NCBI RefSeq assembly: GCF_004365965.1
Contig: NZ_SOEB01000004.1
Span: 124,001 to 188,000 of the forward strand
Origin: Rhodovulum visakhapatnamense
Lineage (GTDB): Bacteria; Pseudomonadota; Alphaproteobacteria; Rhodobacterales; Rhodobacteraceae
Length of the DNA stretch: 64,000 nt
Direction of reading: 5' to 3'
In this document: positions 36,694-46,265 of the stretch, in pieces
How positions within the stretch are numbered: the first letter of the stretch is position 1
Layout: each line of letters opens with the position of its first letter
Notes under the pieces: model-generated
Told to the model about the DNA's origin: nothing
What the model saw: the letters and a program-made list of their open reading frames with translations, nothing else
Databases searched by the model: none
Made by a program: the position numbers and the translations under genes

Positions 36694-37926
36694 TCAGCCC
36701 TTCAACTTGCGGTTCCGCGTCGCCAGCAGGCGCAGGCGCAGGGCGTTCAGCTTGATGAAGCCCGCCGCATCCTTCTGGTCGTAGGCGCCGGCGTCGTCTT
36801 CGAAGGTGACGTGGCTTTCGGAATAAAGCGAGGCCTCGGACCAGCGGCCGACGGTGCGGACCGAGCCCTTGTAGAGCTTCAGCCGGACGGTGCCCGAGAC
36901 GTGTTCCTGGCTCTTGTCGATCAGCGCCTGCAGCATCTCGCGTTCGGGGCTGAACCAGAAGCCGTTATAGATCAGCTCGGCATATTTCGGCATCAGCTCG
37001 TCTTTCAGATGCGCCGCGCCAAGGTCGAGCGTGATCTGCTCGATGCCACGATGGGCCTCGAGAAGGATCGTGCCGCCGGGCGTCTCGTAGATGCCGCGCG
37101 ACTTCATGCCGACGAAGCGCCCCTCGACCAGATCGAGCCGACCGATGCCGTGCTTGCCGCCCAGCTCGTTCAGCTTGGTCAGGACCGTGGCGGGCGACAT
37201 CGCCTCGCCGTTGATCGCGACCGCGTCGCCCTTCTCGAAGGTGACCTCGATATATTCAGGCTCGTTCGGCGCCTTTTCGGGGTCGACGGTGCGCTGATAG
37301 ACGTAATCGGGCGCCTCTTCGGCGGGGTTTTCCAGAACCTTGCCCTCGGACGAGGTGTGCAGGAGGTTCGCATCGACCGAGAAGGGGGCCTCGCCGCGCT
37401 TGTCCTTGGCGATCGGGATCTGGTTTTCCTCGGCGAAGGCCAGGAGCTTGGTCCGGCTGGTCAGCGACCATTCCCTCCAGGGGGCGATCACCTTGATTTC
37501 CGGGTTCAGCGCATAGGCCGACAGCTCGAACCGGACCTGGTCGTTGCCCTTGCCGGTGGCGCCATGGGCCACGGCATCGGCGCCGGTCGCCTCGGCGATC
37601 TCGATCAGGCGCTTGGAAATCAGCGGCCGCGCGATCGAGGTGCCCAGCAGGTACAGCCCCTCATAAACCGCATTGGCACGGAACATCGGGAAGACGAAGT
37701 CGCGCACGAATTCCTCGCGCAGATCCTCGATGAAGATCTCCTTGGCGCCCATCATCTCGGCCTTCTTGCGGGCGGGCTCGAGTTCCTCGCCCTGGCCCAG
37801 ATCGGCGGTAAAGGTCACCACCTCGCAGCCGTATTCGGTTTGCAGCCATTTCAGGATGATCGAGGTGTCGAGACCCCCGGAATAGGCCAGGACGACTTTC
37901 TTGGGCGCGGACTTGGGCGCAGACAT
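36694..37926 (-). CDS. argG: Argininosuccinate synthase
   Basis: Condenses citrulline and aspartate with ATP in arginine synthesis. The ATP-pyrophosphatase P-loop is [15 protein letters not shown] near residue 10, and the family segments [14 protein letters not shown] and GLDTS-type contacts are intact. The ATG at 37926 gives 410 residues; the frame is open upstream to 38127 but that part overlaps the divergent ammonia-lyase promoter region and lacks homology. It is divergent from the threonine ammonia-lyase gene. Confidence 0.96.
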   Translation of the reverse strand: MSAPKSAPKKVVLAYSGGLDTSIILKWLQTEYGCEVVTFTADLGQGEELEPARKKAEMMGAKEIFIEDLREEFVRDFVFPMFRANAVYEGLYLLGTSIARPLISKRLIEIAEATGADAVAHGATGKGNDQVRFELSAYALNPEIKVIAPWREWSLTSRTKLLAFAEENQIPIAKDKRGEAPFSVDANLLHTSSEGKVLENPAEEAPDYVYQRTVDPEKAPNEPEYIEVTFEKGDAVAINGEAMSPATVLTKLNELGGKHGIGRLDLVEGRFVGMKSRGIYETPGGTILLEAHRGIEQITLDLGAAHLKDELMPKYAELIYNGFWFSPEREMLQALIDKSQEHVSGTVRLKLYKGSVRTVGRWSEASLYSESHVTFEDDAGAYDQKDAAGFIKLNALRLRLLATRNRKLKG

Positions 37927-38047
37927 GGGGCGACCTTTCGTCATTCGGATATCGGGCGGCGGATAGCTCTTTTCCGGGGCCAGAGCAAGGGAACCCGCGC
38001 GCAACGGGACGCTTGCGCGCGCAGGGCGAACGCGCCAATGCTGCGGC

Positions 38048-39295
38048 ATGACCGAGTTTGCCGAAAAGGCCCGCGCCGCCGAAAAGGCGATGCGCGCGCT
38101 GTTCCCGCCCACACCGCTGCAACGCAACGTGCACCTGTCCGAACGCTACAAGGCCGATATCTGGCTCAAGCGCGAGGATCTCAGCCCGGTGCGGTCCTAC
38201 AAGCTGCGCGGCGCCTTCAACGCGATGCGCAAAGCGCTGGAAGGTGCCACCGAGGCACCGGTCTTTGTTTGCGCCAGCGCCGGGAACCACGCCCAGGGCG
38301 TGGCCTTCGCCTGTCGGCATTTCGGGGTCCGGGGCGTGATCTTCATGCCGGTGACGACGCCCGACCAGAAGATCGGCAAGACCCGGATCTTCGGCGGCGA
38401 GAATATCGAGATCCGCCTGACCGGCGACTATTTCGACAACACGCTGGCCTCGGCCCAGGCCTATTGCCGCGAAGTGGGCGGGCATTTTCTTGCGCCCTTC
38501 GACGACGAGGACGTGATCGAGGGGCAGGCCTCGGTCGCGGTCGAGATGATGTCTGTGCTGTATCACACCCCCGATCTGGTGATTCTGCCGGTGGGCGGCG
38601 GCGGTCTGGCCGCCGGGGTCGTGTCCTTCCTGCGCGAGACCGCGCCCGGGATCGGCTTCCGGTTCGTCGAGCCAGCGGGCGGCGCCTCGCTGACCGCCGC
38701 GCTGGCCGAGGGCGGGCCGGCGACCCTGCCCAAGGTCGATACCTTCGTCGACGGGGCGGCGGTGGCCCGGATCGGCGCGCGCACCTTCGAGCGGCTGCGC
38801 GGGATCGACCCGGCGCATGTGCTGCTGGCGCCCGAGGACCGGATCTGCACCACCATCCTCGATCTGTTGAATGTCGAGGGGATCGTTCTGGAACCCGCGG
38901 GCGCGATGTCGGTCGATGTGCTGCCGGGGCTGGCCGAGGAGATCGAGGGCAAGTCGGTGATCTGCGTCACCTCGGGCGGCAATTTCGATTTCGAGCGGCT
39001 GCCCGAAGTGAAGGAACGCGCCCAGCGGTTTTCGGGCGTGAAGAAGTATTTCATCCTGCGGATGCCGCAGCGGCCCGGTGCATTGCGCGATTTTCTCGAT
39101 CTTCTGGGGCCCGAGGACGATATCGCGCGTTTCGAATATCTGAAGAAATCGGCGCGCAATTTCGGCACCGTCCTGATCGGGATCGAAACGACGGAGGCGC
39201 GCAATTTTGCAGCGCTTTTCGCGCGGATGGAGGCGCAGGGCCTGACCTATCGCGATATTACCGAGGACCCGACGCTCGCCGATTTCCTGATCTGA
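38048..39295 (+). CDS. ilvA: Threonine ammonia-lyase with C-terminal ACT-like domain
   Basis: PLP enzyme that deaminates threonine to 2-oxobutyrate, the first step towards isoleucine. The PLP lysine is Lys52 in [11 protein letters not shown], the phosphate-binding loop is VGGGGLAAG and [11 protein letters not shown] binds substrate. A single C-terminal ACT-like domain starts near residue 335 ([20 protein letters not shown]), as in the short 400-residue enzymes rather than the 510-residue E. coli IlvA with two such domains. That region usually gives feedback control by isoleucine. Biosynthetic rather than catabolic use is inferred from it. Confidence 0.9.
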   Translation: MTEFAEKARAAEKAMRALFPPTPLQRNVHLSERYKADIWLKREDLSPVRSYKLRGAFNAMRKALEGATEAPVFVCASAGNHAQGVAFACRHFGVRGVIFMPVTTPDQKIGKTRIFGGENIEIRLTGDYFDNTLASAQAYCREVGGHFLAPFDDEDVIEGQASVAVEMMSVLYHTPDLVILPVGGGGLAAGVVSFLRETAPGIGFRFVEPAGGASLTAALAEGGPATLPKVDTFVDGAAVARIGARTFERLRGIDPAHVLLAPEDRICTTILDLLNVEGIVLEPAGAMSVDVLPGLAEEIEGKSVICVTSGGNFDFERLPEVKERAQRFSGVKKYFILRMPQRPGALRDFLDLLGPEDDIARFEYLKKSARNFGTVLIGIETTEARNFAALFARMEAQGLTYRDITEDPTLADFLI

Positions 39296-39309
39296 CGGGC
39301 GCCTGCTCG

Positions 39310-39639
39310 TCAGGCGACGTCGCGGCGCGTGCGGACCCTGCCCAGAAGCTCGACCTTCGAACTGGCATAGGCCGCGGTCAAGGGCACCAGATCGACGTTC
39401 TGGCCCTGGGCCAGCTGGCGTTCGATGCCCTGACAGAGCACGCAGAAATCCTTGAACCCGAGATTGAGCGCAGAGCCGCGCACGAAATGCAGATCGGCGG
39501 CCAGATCGGCCGGGTCGCGCCCCGGCGCCACACGCTCGATCACCTCGTCGACCTCTTCGAGAAAAAGATCGAGCACCTCGTCGAACGCGTCTTCGCCGAC
39601 TTCGTCCCGCAACTCGTCAACGCGAGTCCAGTCGATCAT
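39310..39639 (-). CDS. Hpt (histidine phosphotransfer) domain protein
   Basis: A 109-residue single-domain phosphotransfer protein. The phosphorylatable His51 lies in DLHFVRGSALNLGF, which fits the Hpt signature HxxKGSAxxxG apart from Arg in place of Lys. The N-terminal helix is strongly acidic (EDAFDEVLDLFLEEVDEVI). It has no kinase or receiver of its own. It is divergent from a receiver/PP2C phosphatase gene, with 163 bases between them, so it may pass phosphate to or from that receiver; this is inference from position. Confidence 0.88.
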   Translation of the reverse strand: MIDWTRVDELRDEVGEDAFDEVLDLFLEEVDEVIERVAPGRDPADLAADLHFVRGSALNLGFKDFCVLCQGIERQLAQGQNVDLVPLTAAYASSKVELLGRVRTRRDVA

Positions 39640-39694
39640 CGCACATACTCCATCGCCTTGCCTCTCCGTCGGCCCGGAGGCTAGCCGAGACCGC

Positions 39695-39709
39695 TTAACG
39701 GGGTCTTAG
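39695..39709. promoter_or_regulatory. Possible CtrA-binding site
   Basis: TTAA, seven bases, then TTAG, one base off the CtrA consensus TTAA-N7-TTAA. It lies 56 bases before the Hpt gene and 94 before the receiver-phosphatase gene, so it could control both. A short motif like this occurs by chance at times. Confidence 0.4.
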
Positions 39710-39802
39710 CCCATATCTGGACAGATGGGTCTAATTCGCGCGTTCATGGGGCGTTAAGTCGGCGGCTTTATGAACTAAAGCCAGATCAGGACCGGGACTC
39801 CC

Positions 39803-41065
39803 GTGAACGCCCAGCCAGACCCGACGCATCTCGACCCTGCCAAGGCCAGTCTCGTGCGACTGGTTCTTCTGGTCGATGACAGCCGCCTGCAACGGCGGAT
39901 CCTGCGCGCATCGCTGGAACGCTGGGGATATGAGGTCGCCGAATGCGGCTCGGCCGAAGAGGCTTTGGATATTTGCCGCGACCGGCCGGTCGACCTGATC
40001 ATCAGCGACTGGATGATGCCGGGCATGAACGGCCCCGAGTTCTGCCAGGCCTTTCGCGATTTGCCGCGCGAAAGCTACGGCTATTTCATCCTGCTGACCT
40101 CGAAATCCGAAATGGTCGAGATGATCCACGGGCTCGATGTCGGGGCCGACGAATTCCTGACCAAGCCGGTCAATGCCAGCGAGTTGCGTGCCCGGATCGC
40201 CTCGGGCGAACGCATCCTCCGGATGGAACATCAGCTGCGCGACAAGAACCGCCTGCTGACCGATGCGCTGGCCGAATTGCGCACGCTTTACGACGCGCTC
40301 GACCGCGATCTGGTCGAGGCGCGCAAGCTTCAGCAATCGCTGGTGCCCGAACGCCACCGCCGGTTCGGCGGGTGCGAGGTGTCGCTTCTGCTGCGCCCTT
40401 GCGGCCATGTCGGCGGCGATCTGGTCGGGTTCTTTCCCGCCGGGCCGGGCGAGGTCGGGGTGTTCTCGGCCGATGTGTCGGGCCACGGGATCAGTTCGGC
40501 CATGCTGACCGCGCGTCTGGCGGGGCTTCTGGGCTCGCGGTCGCCCGATCAGAACATCGCGCTGGAACCCGCGCCCGGGGGCAGCTATCGCGCCCGCCCG
40601 CCCGCCGAGGTCGCCGCGCATCTCAACCGGCTGTTTCTCGAGGATATCGAGACCGAACATTATTTCACGCTGCTGCTGGCCTTCGTCACGCTGGACACCG
40701 GGCAGATGCGGTTCGTTCAGGCCGGGCATCCGCATCCGGTGGTGCAGCGCGCGGATGGGGCGCTTGACTATCTGGGCGAAGGCGGGCTGCCGCTGGGCCT
40801 GATCCCGGGCGCCAACTTCGAAAGCTGCGAAGTCCGGCTTGCGCCGGGCGACCGGGTTCTTCTGGTGTCGGACGGCATCACCGAATGCCCGGCGCCGGAC
40901 GGCGCCCAACTGGGCGACGAAGGCCTGCGTCGGCTGATCGAGGCCAATGCCGGGGTGCGCGGCCCGGCCTTCCTCGATGCGATCCAGACCGGGCTGACCG
41001 CCTTTGCGGGCGGCCGCGGCGAATTCCCCGATGACGTTTCGGCCGTGCTGTTCGAGGTCGGCTAG
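39803..41065 (+). CDS. Response regulator with PP2C/SpoIIE-type serine phosphatase domain (RbaY/RsbU-like)
   Basis: A 420-residue receiver-phosphatase. The receiver (about 17-135) has Asp25/Asp26 (LVDDS), acceptor Asp69 (SDWMMPGMNG), Thr99 and Lys121 (LTKPVN), all intact. A coiled-coil linker (about 138-182) leads to a SpoIIE-type PP2C domain with metal ligands in GGDLVG, FSADVSGHG, LVSDGITE and PDDVSAVLFEV. Such proteins dephosphorylate a STAS anti-anti-sigma factor in partner-switching systems; RbaY of Rhodobacter capsulatus, which affects gene transfer agent production, has this architecture. No STAS or anti-sigma gene is nearby. Start is GTG at 39803. Confidence 0.9.
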   Translation: MNAQPDPTHLDPAKASLVRLVLLVDDSRLQRRILRASLERWGYEVAECGSAEEALDICRDRPVDLIISDWMMPGMNGPEFCQAFRDLPRESYGYFILLTSKSEMVEMIHGLDVGADEFLTKPVNASELRARIASGERILRMEHQLRDKNRLLTDALAELRTLYDALDRDLVEARKLQQSLVPERHRRFGGCEVSLLLRPCGHVGGDLVGFFPAGPGEVGVFSADVSGHGISSAMLTARLAGLLGSRSPDQNIALEPAPGGSYRARPPAEVAAHLNRLFLEDIETEHYFTLLLAFVTLDTGQMRFVQAGHPHPVVQRADGALDYLGEGGLPLGLIPGANFESCEVRLAPGDRVLLVSDGITECPAPDGAQLGDEGLRRLIEANAGVRGPAFLDAIQTGLTAFAGGRGEFPDDVSAVLFEVG

Positions 41066-41508
41066 CGCGCCAGCCCCAGCCACCGCCGCACCGCATGGCG
41101 GTCGCCGGCATTGCCAAGCTGTCGCGCGGCCACGCCGGCCGGCATCCACAGCGCGGTATGCCCGGGCTCGCTGGGCGGACCATAGGGGCGGACCGGACGG
41201 CCAAGATAGATGGTGCAGAGCTTCTCCGCCCAGATGTCGTATTCGGGCATGTAGGTGAAGCGCCGGAATGCGCCCAGCCGCCGACGCAGCTCGATCTTCC
41301 AGCCGGTTTCCTCGAACACCTCGCGATGCAGCGCCTGCAGGGGCGACTCGCCCGGGTCGATGCCGCCGCCGGGCAGCTGGTATTCGGGCACCGGCCTTTG
41401 CTGATGAGTGACCAGCAAGAGCCCGTCGCGTTCCAGAAGGGCGTAGGCGCCCTGTCTCAGCTTGTAGCTCTGGTCCGCCCTGACCGCCTCGCCGAATCGC
41501 CGGATCAT
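41062..41508 (-). CDS. Nudix hydrolase
   Basis: A 148-residue Nudix enzyme with a complete box: GGGIDPGESPLQALHREVFE then ETGW (catalytic REVFEETG). Strand order around it is normal. The substrate is not clear; nucleoside diphosphate derivatives are the usual targets. Its 3' end overlaps the end of the receiver-phosphatase gene by 4 bases (convergent), and it is divergent from hslO. Confidence 0.88.
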   Translation of the reverse strand: MIRRFGEAVRADQSYKLRQGAYALLERDGLLLVTHQQRPVPEYQLPGGGIDPGESPLQALHREVFEETGWKIELRRRLGAFRRFTYMPEYDIWAEKLCTIYLGRPVRPYGPPSEPGHTALWMPAGVAARQLGNAGDRHAVRRWLGLAR

Positions 41509-41518
41509 TGCCGCCTCT

Positions 41519-41547
41519 TTGTGCTTTCGTTGCCGCGTCTATATAAG
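41519..41547 (+). promoter_or_regulatory. Candidate promoter for hslO
   Basis: TTGTGC (41519-41524) and TATAAG (41542-41547) are 17 bases apart. Transcription would start near 41554, which makes the ATG at 41584 a better translation start than an in-frame ATG at 41554. Confidence 0.4.
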
Positions 41548-41583
41548 GCGGGTATGCCAAGGCCCAGAGCCCAAGGGAACCTC

Positions 41584-42588
41584 ATGTCCATCGGATCGAA
41601 GATCGCCTGGGACGATACCGTCCTTCCTTTCCAGCTTGACCGCAGCGACGTTCGCGGGCGGGTCGCCCGACTGGACGGCGTGCTCGACCATGTGCTGGCG
41701 CAGCACGACTACCCGCCTTTGATCGAGGCGCTGGTGGCCGAGATGGCGCTGCTGACCGCGCTGATCGGGCAGACCATCAAACTGCGCTGGAAGCTGAGCC
41801 TTCAGGTCCGGGGCGATGGCCCCGCGCGGCTGATCGCGACCGATTACTATGCGCCGTCCGAGGATGGCGCCCCGGCCCGCATCCGCGCCTATGCCAGCTT
41901 CGACAAGGACCGGCTGGACCCTTCGGCCGACCCGTTCTCGCAGATCGGGCAGGGTTATTTCGCCGTGCTGCTCGACCAGGGGCCGGGCACGGTGCCCTAT
42001 CAGGGCATCACGCCCATTGCCGGTGGCTCGCTTTCGGCCTGTGCAGAGACGTATTTCGCCCAGTCCGAGCAGTTGCCGACCCGCTTCGCGCTCAGCTTCG
42101 GGCGGGCGATGCTGCCTGGGTCGGGCAAGGGCGAGCATTGGCGCGCGGGCGGGGTGATGCTGCAGCTGATGCCCAGGGCCTCGATCCCGCAAAGCCCCGA
42201 GGGCGGCAGCGGCGAGGAGGGTCTGCTTCAGGCCGAGGACATGCTGGAGGGCGCCCAGGCCGAACACTGGAAGCGCGCCAACATCCTGCTCGACACCGTC
42301 GAGGAAATCGAACTGGTCGGGCCGCGCGTGCAGCCGACCGACCTGCTGGTGCGGCTCTTTCACGAGGAGCGCCCGCGGGTCTTCGACCCGCAGCCGGTGC
42401 AGTTCGGCTGTACCTGTTCCGAGGCGCGGGTCCGGCAGAGCCTGTCGATCTATTCGGCCAAGGATATCGGCCACATGACGACGCCCGAGGGTGTGGTGAC
42501 CGCCGATTGCCAGTTCTGCGGCGCGCATTACGTGCTGGACCCGGCGACGCTGGGCTTCGAGGCGGAGAAGGACCCCGATGCCGAGTGA
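41584..42588 (+). CDS. hslO: Hsp33, redox-activated chaperone
   Basis: A 334-residue holdase chaperone that is inactive when reduced and zinc-bound, and becomes active under oxidative stress with unfolding. The four zinc cysteines are in the C-terminal motifs FGCTCSE (CxC) and ADCQFCG (CxxC). The N-terminal region DDTVLPFQLDRSDVRGRVARL is the family start. The ATG at 41584 has AGGGAA upstream and fits the candidate promoter better than the ATG at 41554. It overlaps the next Nudix gene by 11 bases. Confidence 0.94.
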   Translation: MSIGSKIAWDDTVLPFQLDRSDVRGRVARLDGVLDHVLAQHDYPPLIEALVAEMALLTALIGQTIKLRWKLSLQVRGDGPARLIATDYYAPSEDGAPARIRAYASFDKDRLDPSADPFSQIGQGYFAVLLDQGPGTVPYQGITPIAGGSLSACAETYFAQSEQLPTRFALSFGRAMLPGSGKGEHWRAGGVMLQLMPRASIPQSPEGGSGEEGLLQAEDMLEGAQAEHWKRANILLDTVEEIELVGPRVQPTDLLVRLFHEERPRVFDPQPVQFGCTCSEARVRQSLSIYSAKDIGHMTTPEGVVTADCQFCGAHYVLDPATLGFEAEKDPDAE

Positions 42589-43174
42589 CCCGTTCGAGGC
42601 GCTGGCCGCGGCGCTGGCCCGGCCGGGGCGCGAAACCTCGGACCACGACCTGAACCCGGGATTTGCATTGCCCGAGGGGCGGGTGCTGCGCCCGGCGGCG
42701 GTGCTGGTCGGCCTCGTGCCGGGGCCGGACGGGGTGCAGCTGATCCTGACCAAACGGTCGTCGCGGCTGACCCACCATCCCGGCCAGATCGCCTTTCCCG
42801 GCGGCAAGCTGGAACCGGGCGAACAGCCGGTCGCGGCGGCGCTGCGCGAGGCGCGCGAGGAAATCGGCCTGCCCGAAAGCCATGTCGAGGTGCTGGGCAC
42901 CATGCCGCCGCACGAGACGGTGACCGCCTTTACCGTGACGCCCGTGCTGGCCCGGCTGCGGCCGGATTTCCTGCGGGTGCCCGAGGCAGGAGAGGTCGAC
43001 GAGGTCTTCGACGTGCCCTTCGACCATGTCCGCGACCCCGCCCGGTTTTCGATCCAGTACCGGATCTGGCGAGGCCAGCGGCGCTATTATTACACCGTGC
43101 CCTACGGCCCCTATTACATCTGGGGCGCGACCGCCCGCATCCTGCGCGCGCTGGCCGACCGAGTGGCGTCATGA
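42578..43174 (+). CDS. Nudix CoA pyrophosphatase (NudL-like)
   Basis: A 198-residue Nudix protein of the CoA pyrophosphatase class. It has the UPF0035 motif (LILTKRSSRLTHHPGQIAFP) directly before the Nudix box (GGKLEPGEQPVAAALREARE then EIGL). The related enzymes cleave CoA or acyl-CoA to phosphopantetheine products and 3',5'-ADP. The gene overlaps hslO upstream by 11 bases and the CCA-adding enzyme downstream by 4, so hslO, this gene and cca may form one transcript. Confidence 0.9.
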   Translation: MPSDPFEALAAALARPGRETSDHDLNPGFALPEGRVLRPAAVLVGLVPGPDGVQLILTKRSSRLTHHPGQIAFPGGKLEPGEQPVAAALREAREEIGLPESHVEVLGTMPPHETVTAFTVTPVLARLRPDFLRVPEAGEVDEVFDVPFDHVRDPARFSIQYRIWRGQRRYYYTVPYGPYYIWGATARILRALADRVAS

Positions 43175-44337
43175 CGCGCGTCTTCGGCGACTGGTTCTTC
43201 GCCGACCACACCCAGGCGGTCTGCGCAGTGCTGACCCGCGCCGGATACCGGGCGCTTTTCGTCGGCGGCTGTGTGCGCAACGCGCTTCTGGGCGTGCCGG
43301 TGACCGATATCGACATCGCCACCGATGCCCGGCCCGAAACCGTCATGGCGCTGGCCGAGGCCGCCGGGCTGAAGGCGGTGCCGACCGGGTTCGACCATGG
43401 CACGGTCACGGTCGTGGCGGGGCATCTGCCGCATGAGGTGACCACCTTCCGGCGCGATGTCGAAACCTTCGGCCGCCGCGCCGTCGTGGCCTTCGCCGAC
43501 AGTCCCGAGGAAGACGCCCGCCGCCGCGACTTCACCATGAACGCGATCTATGCCACGCCCGAGGGCGCGGTGATCGATCCCCTTGGCGGTCTTGCGGATC
43601 TTGCGGCGCGGCGGGTCAGGTTCATCGACGATGCCGATGCGCGGATCCGCGAGGACTTTCTGCGCATCCTGCGCTTTTTCCGGTTTCATGCCTGGTATGG
43701 CGATGCCGAGGCGGGGCTCGACCCTGACGGTCTGGCGGCCGCGGCCGCGAATTCGGCCGGAATAGAGACGCTTTCGAAGGAACGGATCGGCGCCGAGATC
43801 CGCAAGCTGCTGGCGGCGCCCGACCCCGCACCCAGCGTCGCGGCGATGGCGGCGGCGGGGGTTCTGGCGCGGACCCTGCCCGGGGCCGATCCGCGCGCCC
43901 TGCCGGTTCTGGTGGCTCTCGAACAGGCGCAAGGGCTGCCCCCCGATCCTGTCCGGCGGCTGGCGACGCTGGGCGGCGAGGCCCCGGCCAAACGGCTGCG
44001 CCTGAGCAAGGCCGAGGCCCGGCGCCTGGAGCGGTTGACGGGTGCTGCGGGGCAGATGGCGGGTGCCGCCGAGCTGGCCTACCGGCTGGGCCCGGACATG
44101 GCGCGCGATGCGGTGCTGTTGCGCTCTGCCGCGCTGGGCCAACCGCTGTCCGGCGATCTGGCATCCGAGCTTGCCCGGGGCACCGCCGCCCGGTTTCCGC
44201 TCAGCGCGGCCGATCTGATGCCCGGGTTCGACGGTCCGGCGCTGGGCGCGGCGCTCAAGCGGCTTGAGGCGGACTGGGTCGCCTCGGGCTTCCGGCTGAG
44301 CGCGGCCGAACTGATCGCCCGCGCCCGGCAGGGATAG
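43171..44337 (+). CDS. cca: CCA tRNA nucleotidyltransferase / poly(A) polymerase family
   Basis: A 388-residue class II nucleotidyltransferase. It has LFVGGCVRNALLG, the metal-binding DIDIATDARPE, VTTFRRDVETFGRR and RRRDFTMNAIYATP, the standard set for CCA-adding enzymes and bacterial poly(A) polymerases. In alphaproteobacteria a single such gene usually provides CCA addition, which I take as its role. The ATG overlaps the preceding Nudix gene by 4 bases. Confidence 0.88.
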   Translation: MTRVFGDWFFADHTQAVCAVLTRAGYRALFVGGCVRNALLGVPVTDIDIATDARPETVMALAEAAGLKAVPTGFDHGTVTVVAGHLPHEVTTFRRDVETFGRRAVVAFADSPEEDARRRDFTMNAIYATPEGAVIDPLGGLADLAARRVRFIDDADARIREDFLRILRFFRFHAWYGDAEAGLDPDGLAAAAANSAGIETLSKERIGAEIRKLLAAPDPAPSVAAMAAAGVLARTLPGADPRALPVLVALEQAQGLPPDPVRRLATLGGEAPAKRLRLSKAEARRLERLTGAAGQMAGAAELAYRLGPDMARDAVLLRSAALGQPLSGDLASELARGTAARFPLSAADLMPGFDGPALGAALKRLEADWVASGFRLSAAELIARARQG

Positions 44338-44423
44338 GCGCGGGTCGCGCCCCCCTGTTCGCGGGGTGTTCCTCTTGCCCGGCCGCCCCTGTAAGCTTTG
44401 CCCGTCCCGAACGAGATCCCGCC

Positions 44424-46265
44424 ATGTTCCGCTATTTCGAAAACCTGATCGACCCCTATGCGCCCTATGCGCAGAGCGATACGCCGCCGAACCGGCTCTG
44501 GCCGTTTCTCGCGGCCTATATGTGGCCGTTCCGCAAGGTTTTTGCGGTGGCGGCGGTGCTGGCGCTGCTGGTGGCCATTGTCGAGATCTGGCTGATCGAC
44601 GTCATGGGTCGGCTGGTCGACATGCTGTCCTCGGGCACGCCCGAGCAGGTCTGGCAGGAGCACGGCCTGTCGCTGATCGGGCTGGCACTGTTCATCCTGG
44701 TCCTCAGGCCCGCGCTGCAGGCGCTGGACGTGGCAGTGCTGAACAACGCGATCATGCCCAATTTCGGCACGCTGATCCGCTGGCGCGCCCATGCCCATGT
44801 GCTGCGCCAGTCCGTTGGCTGGTTCGAGAACGACTTTGCCGGGCGGATCGCCAACCGCCAGATGCAGACGCCCCCCGCTGCGGGCGAGGCGGTGTTCCAG
44901 ATCTTCGATGCCATCGCCTTTGCCTTGGCCTATGTCGGCGGCGCGCTGGTGCTGCTGGGGCAGGCCGACCCGCGGCTGATGCTGCCGCTTCTGGCCTGGC
45001 TTGCGCTTTATGCGGTGCTGGTGCGCTGGACGATGAAGAACATCGCCGTGGCCTCGAAGGCCTCGTCCGATGCGCGCAGCACCGTCACCGGCCGGGTGGT
45101 CGATGCCTATACCAACATCCATTCCGTCAAGCTTTTCGCCCATCACGACAGCGAGCTTGGTTATGCCAAGGAGGCGATCGAGGATCTGCGCAAGGCCTTC
45201 GGCACCGAGATGCGGATCATCACCAAGATGGATGTGGCGCTGACCGCGCTGAACGGGTTCCTGATCGTCGGCGTCGTCGGCTGGGCCATCGCGCTGTGGA
45301 TGCAGGGTCAGGCCAGTGTCGGCGTGGTGGCGGCGGCGACCGCGCTGACGCTGAGGCTGAACGCGACGACCGGCTGGATCATGTGGGCGCTGTCGAGCTT
45401 CTTCCGCTCGCTCGGGGTGATCTCGGAAGGGATGGAGACCATTGCCCAGCCGATCGAGCTGGTCGATGCGCCGGACGCGGCCGCGCTTGCGTTCCGCGAG
45501 GGCCGGATCGAGATGCGCGCGCTGACCCACCATTACGGGCGCGGCTCGGGCGGGCTCGACCGGATCGATCTGGTGCTGAAACCGGGCGAAAAGGTCGGGC
45601 TCGTGGGCCGTTCGGGCGCCGGGAAATCGACCCTCGTCAAGCTGCTTTTGCGGTTCTACGACCCCGAGGGCGGGCAGATCCTGATCGACGGGCAGGACAT
45701 CACCCGTGTCACCCAGGAAAGCCTGCGCCGCCAGATCGGAATGGTCAGCCAGGATGCAAGCCTGATGCATCGGTCGGTGCGCGACAACATCCTTTATGGC
45801 CGCCCCGAAGCCAGCGAGGACGAGATGATCGCGGCCGCGAAGCACGCCGAGGCACATGACTTCATCCTCGATCTGCAGGACCCCGACGGGCGGCGCGGCT
45901 ATGACGCCCATGTCGGCGAGCGCGGCGTCAAGCTGTCGGGCGGTCAGCGGCAGCGGGTGGCGCTGGCCCGGGTGATCCTCAAGGACGCGCCGATCCTGGT
46001 GCTGGACGAGGCGACCTCGGCGCTCGATTCCGAGGTCGAGGCGGTGATCCAGAAGACGCTTTACGGGGTGATGGAGGGCAAGACCGTGATCGCCATCGCG
46101 CACCGGCTGTCGACCATCGCCCATATGGACCGGATCGTGGTTCTGGACGGCGGCCACATCGCCGAGGACGGGACCCATGCCGCCTTGCTGGCGAAGGACG
46201 GGCTTTACGCCCGGTTCTGGGCGCGGCAGTCGGGCGGCTTCATCGGAACGGAGGCGGCCGAGTGA
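44424..46265 (+). CDS. ABC exporter, fused permease and ATPase (type IV, MsbA/HlyB fold)
   Basis: A 613-residue half-transporter. Six membrane helices lie in about residues 30-330 (AVAAVLALLVAIVEIWLI is one). The ATPase shows GLVGRSGAGKSTLVKLLL (Walker A), HVGERGVKLSGGQRQR (signature) and ILVLDEATSALDSE (Walker B). It should work as a homodimer exporting lipids, drugs or another substrate, but the cargo cannot be read from sequence. Its stop overlaps the GTG start of the next gene, a methyltransferase with no evident link to transport. Confidence 0.92.
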   Translation: MFRYFENLIDPYAPYAQSDTPPNRLWPFLAAYMWPFRKVFAVAAVLALLVAIVEIWLIDVMGRLVDMLSSGTPEQVWQEHGLSLIGLALFILVLRPALQALDVAVLNNAIMPNFGTLIRWRAHAHVLRQSVGWFENDFAGRIANRQMQTPPAAGEAVFQIFDAIAFALAYVGGALVLLGQADPRLMLPLLAWLALYAVLVRWTMKNIAVASKASSDARSTVTGRVVDAYTNIHSVKLFAHHDSELGYAKEAIEDLRKAFGTEMRIITKMDVALTALNGFLIVGVVGWAIALWMQGQASVGVVAAATALTLRLNATTGWIMWALSSFFRSLGVISEGMETIAQPIELVDAPDAAALAFREGRIEMRALTHHYGRGSGGLDRIDLVLKPGEKVGLVGRSGAGKSTLVKLLLRFYDPEGGQILIDGQDITRVTQESLRRQIGMVSQDASLMHRSVRDNILYGRPEASEDEMIAAAKHAEAHDFILDLQDPDGRRGYDAHVGERGVKLSGGQRQRVALARVILKDAPILVLDEATSALDSEVEAVIQKTLYGVMEGKTVIAIAHRLSTIAHMDRIVVLDGGHIAEDGTHAALLAKDGLYARFWARQSGGFIGTEAAE

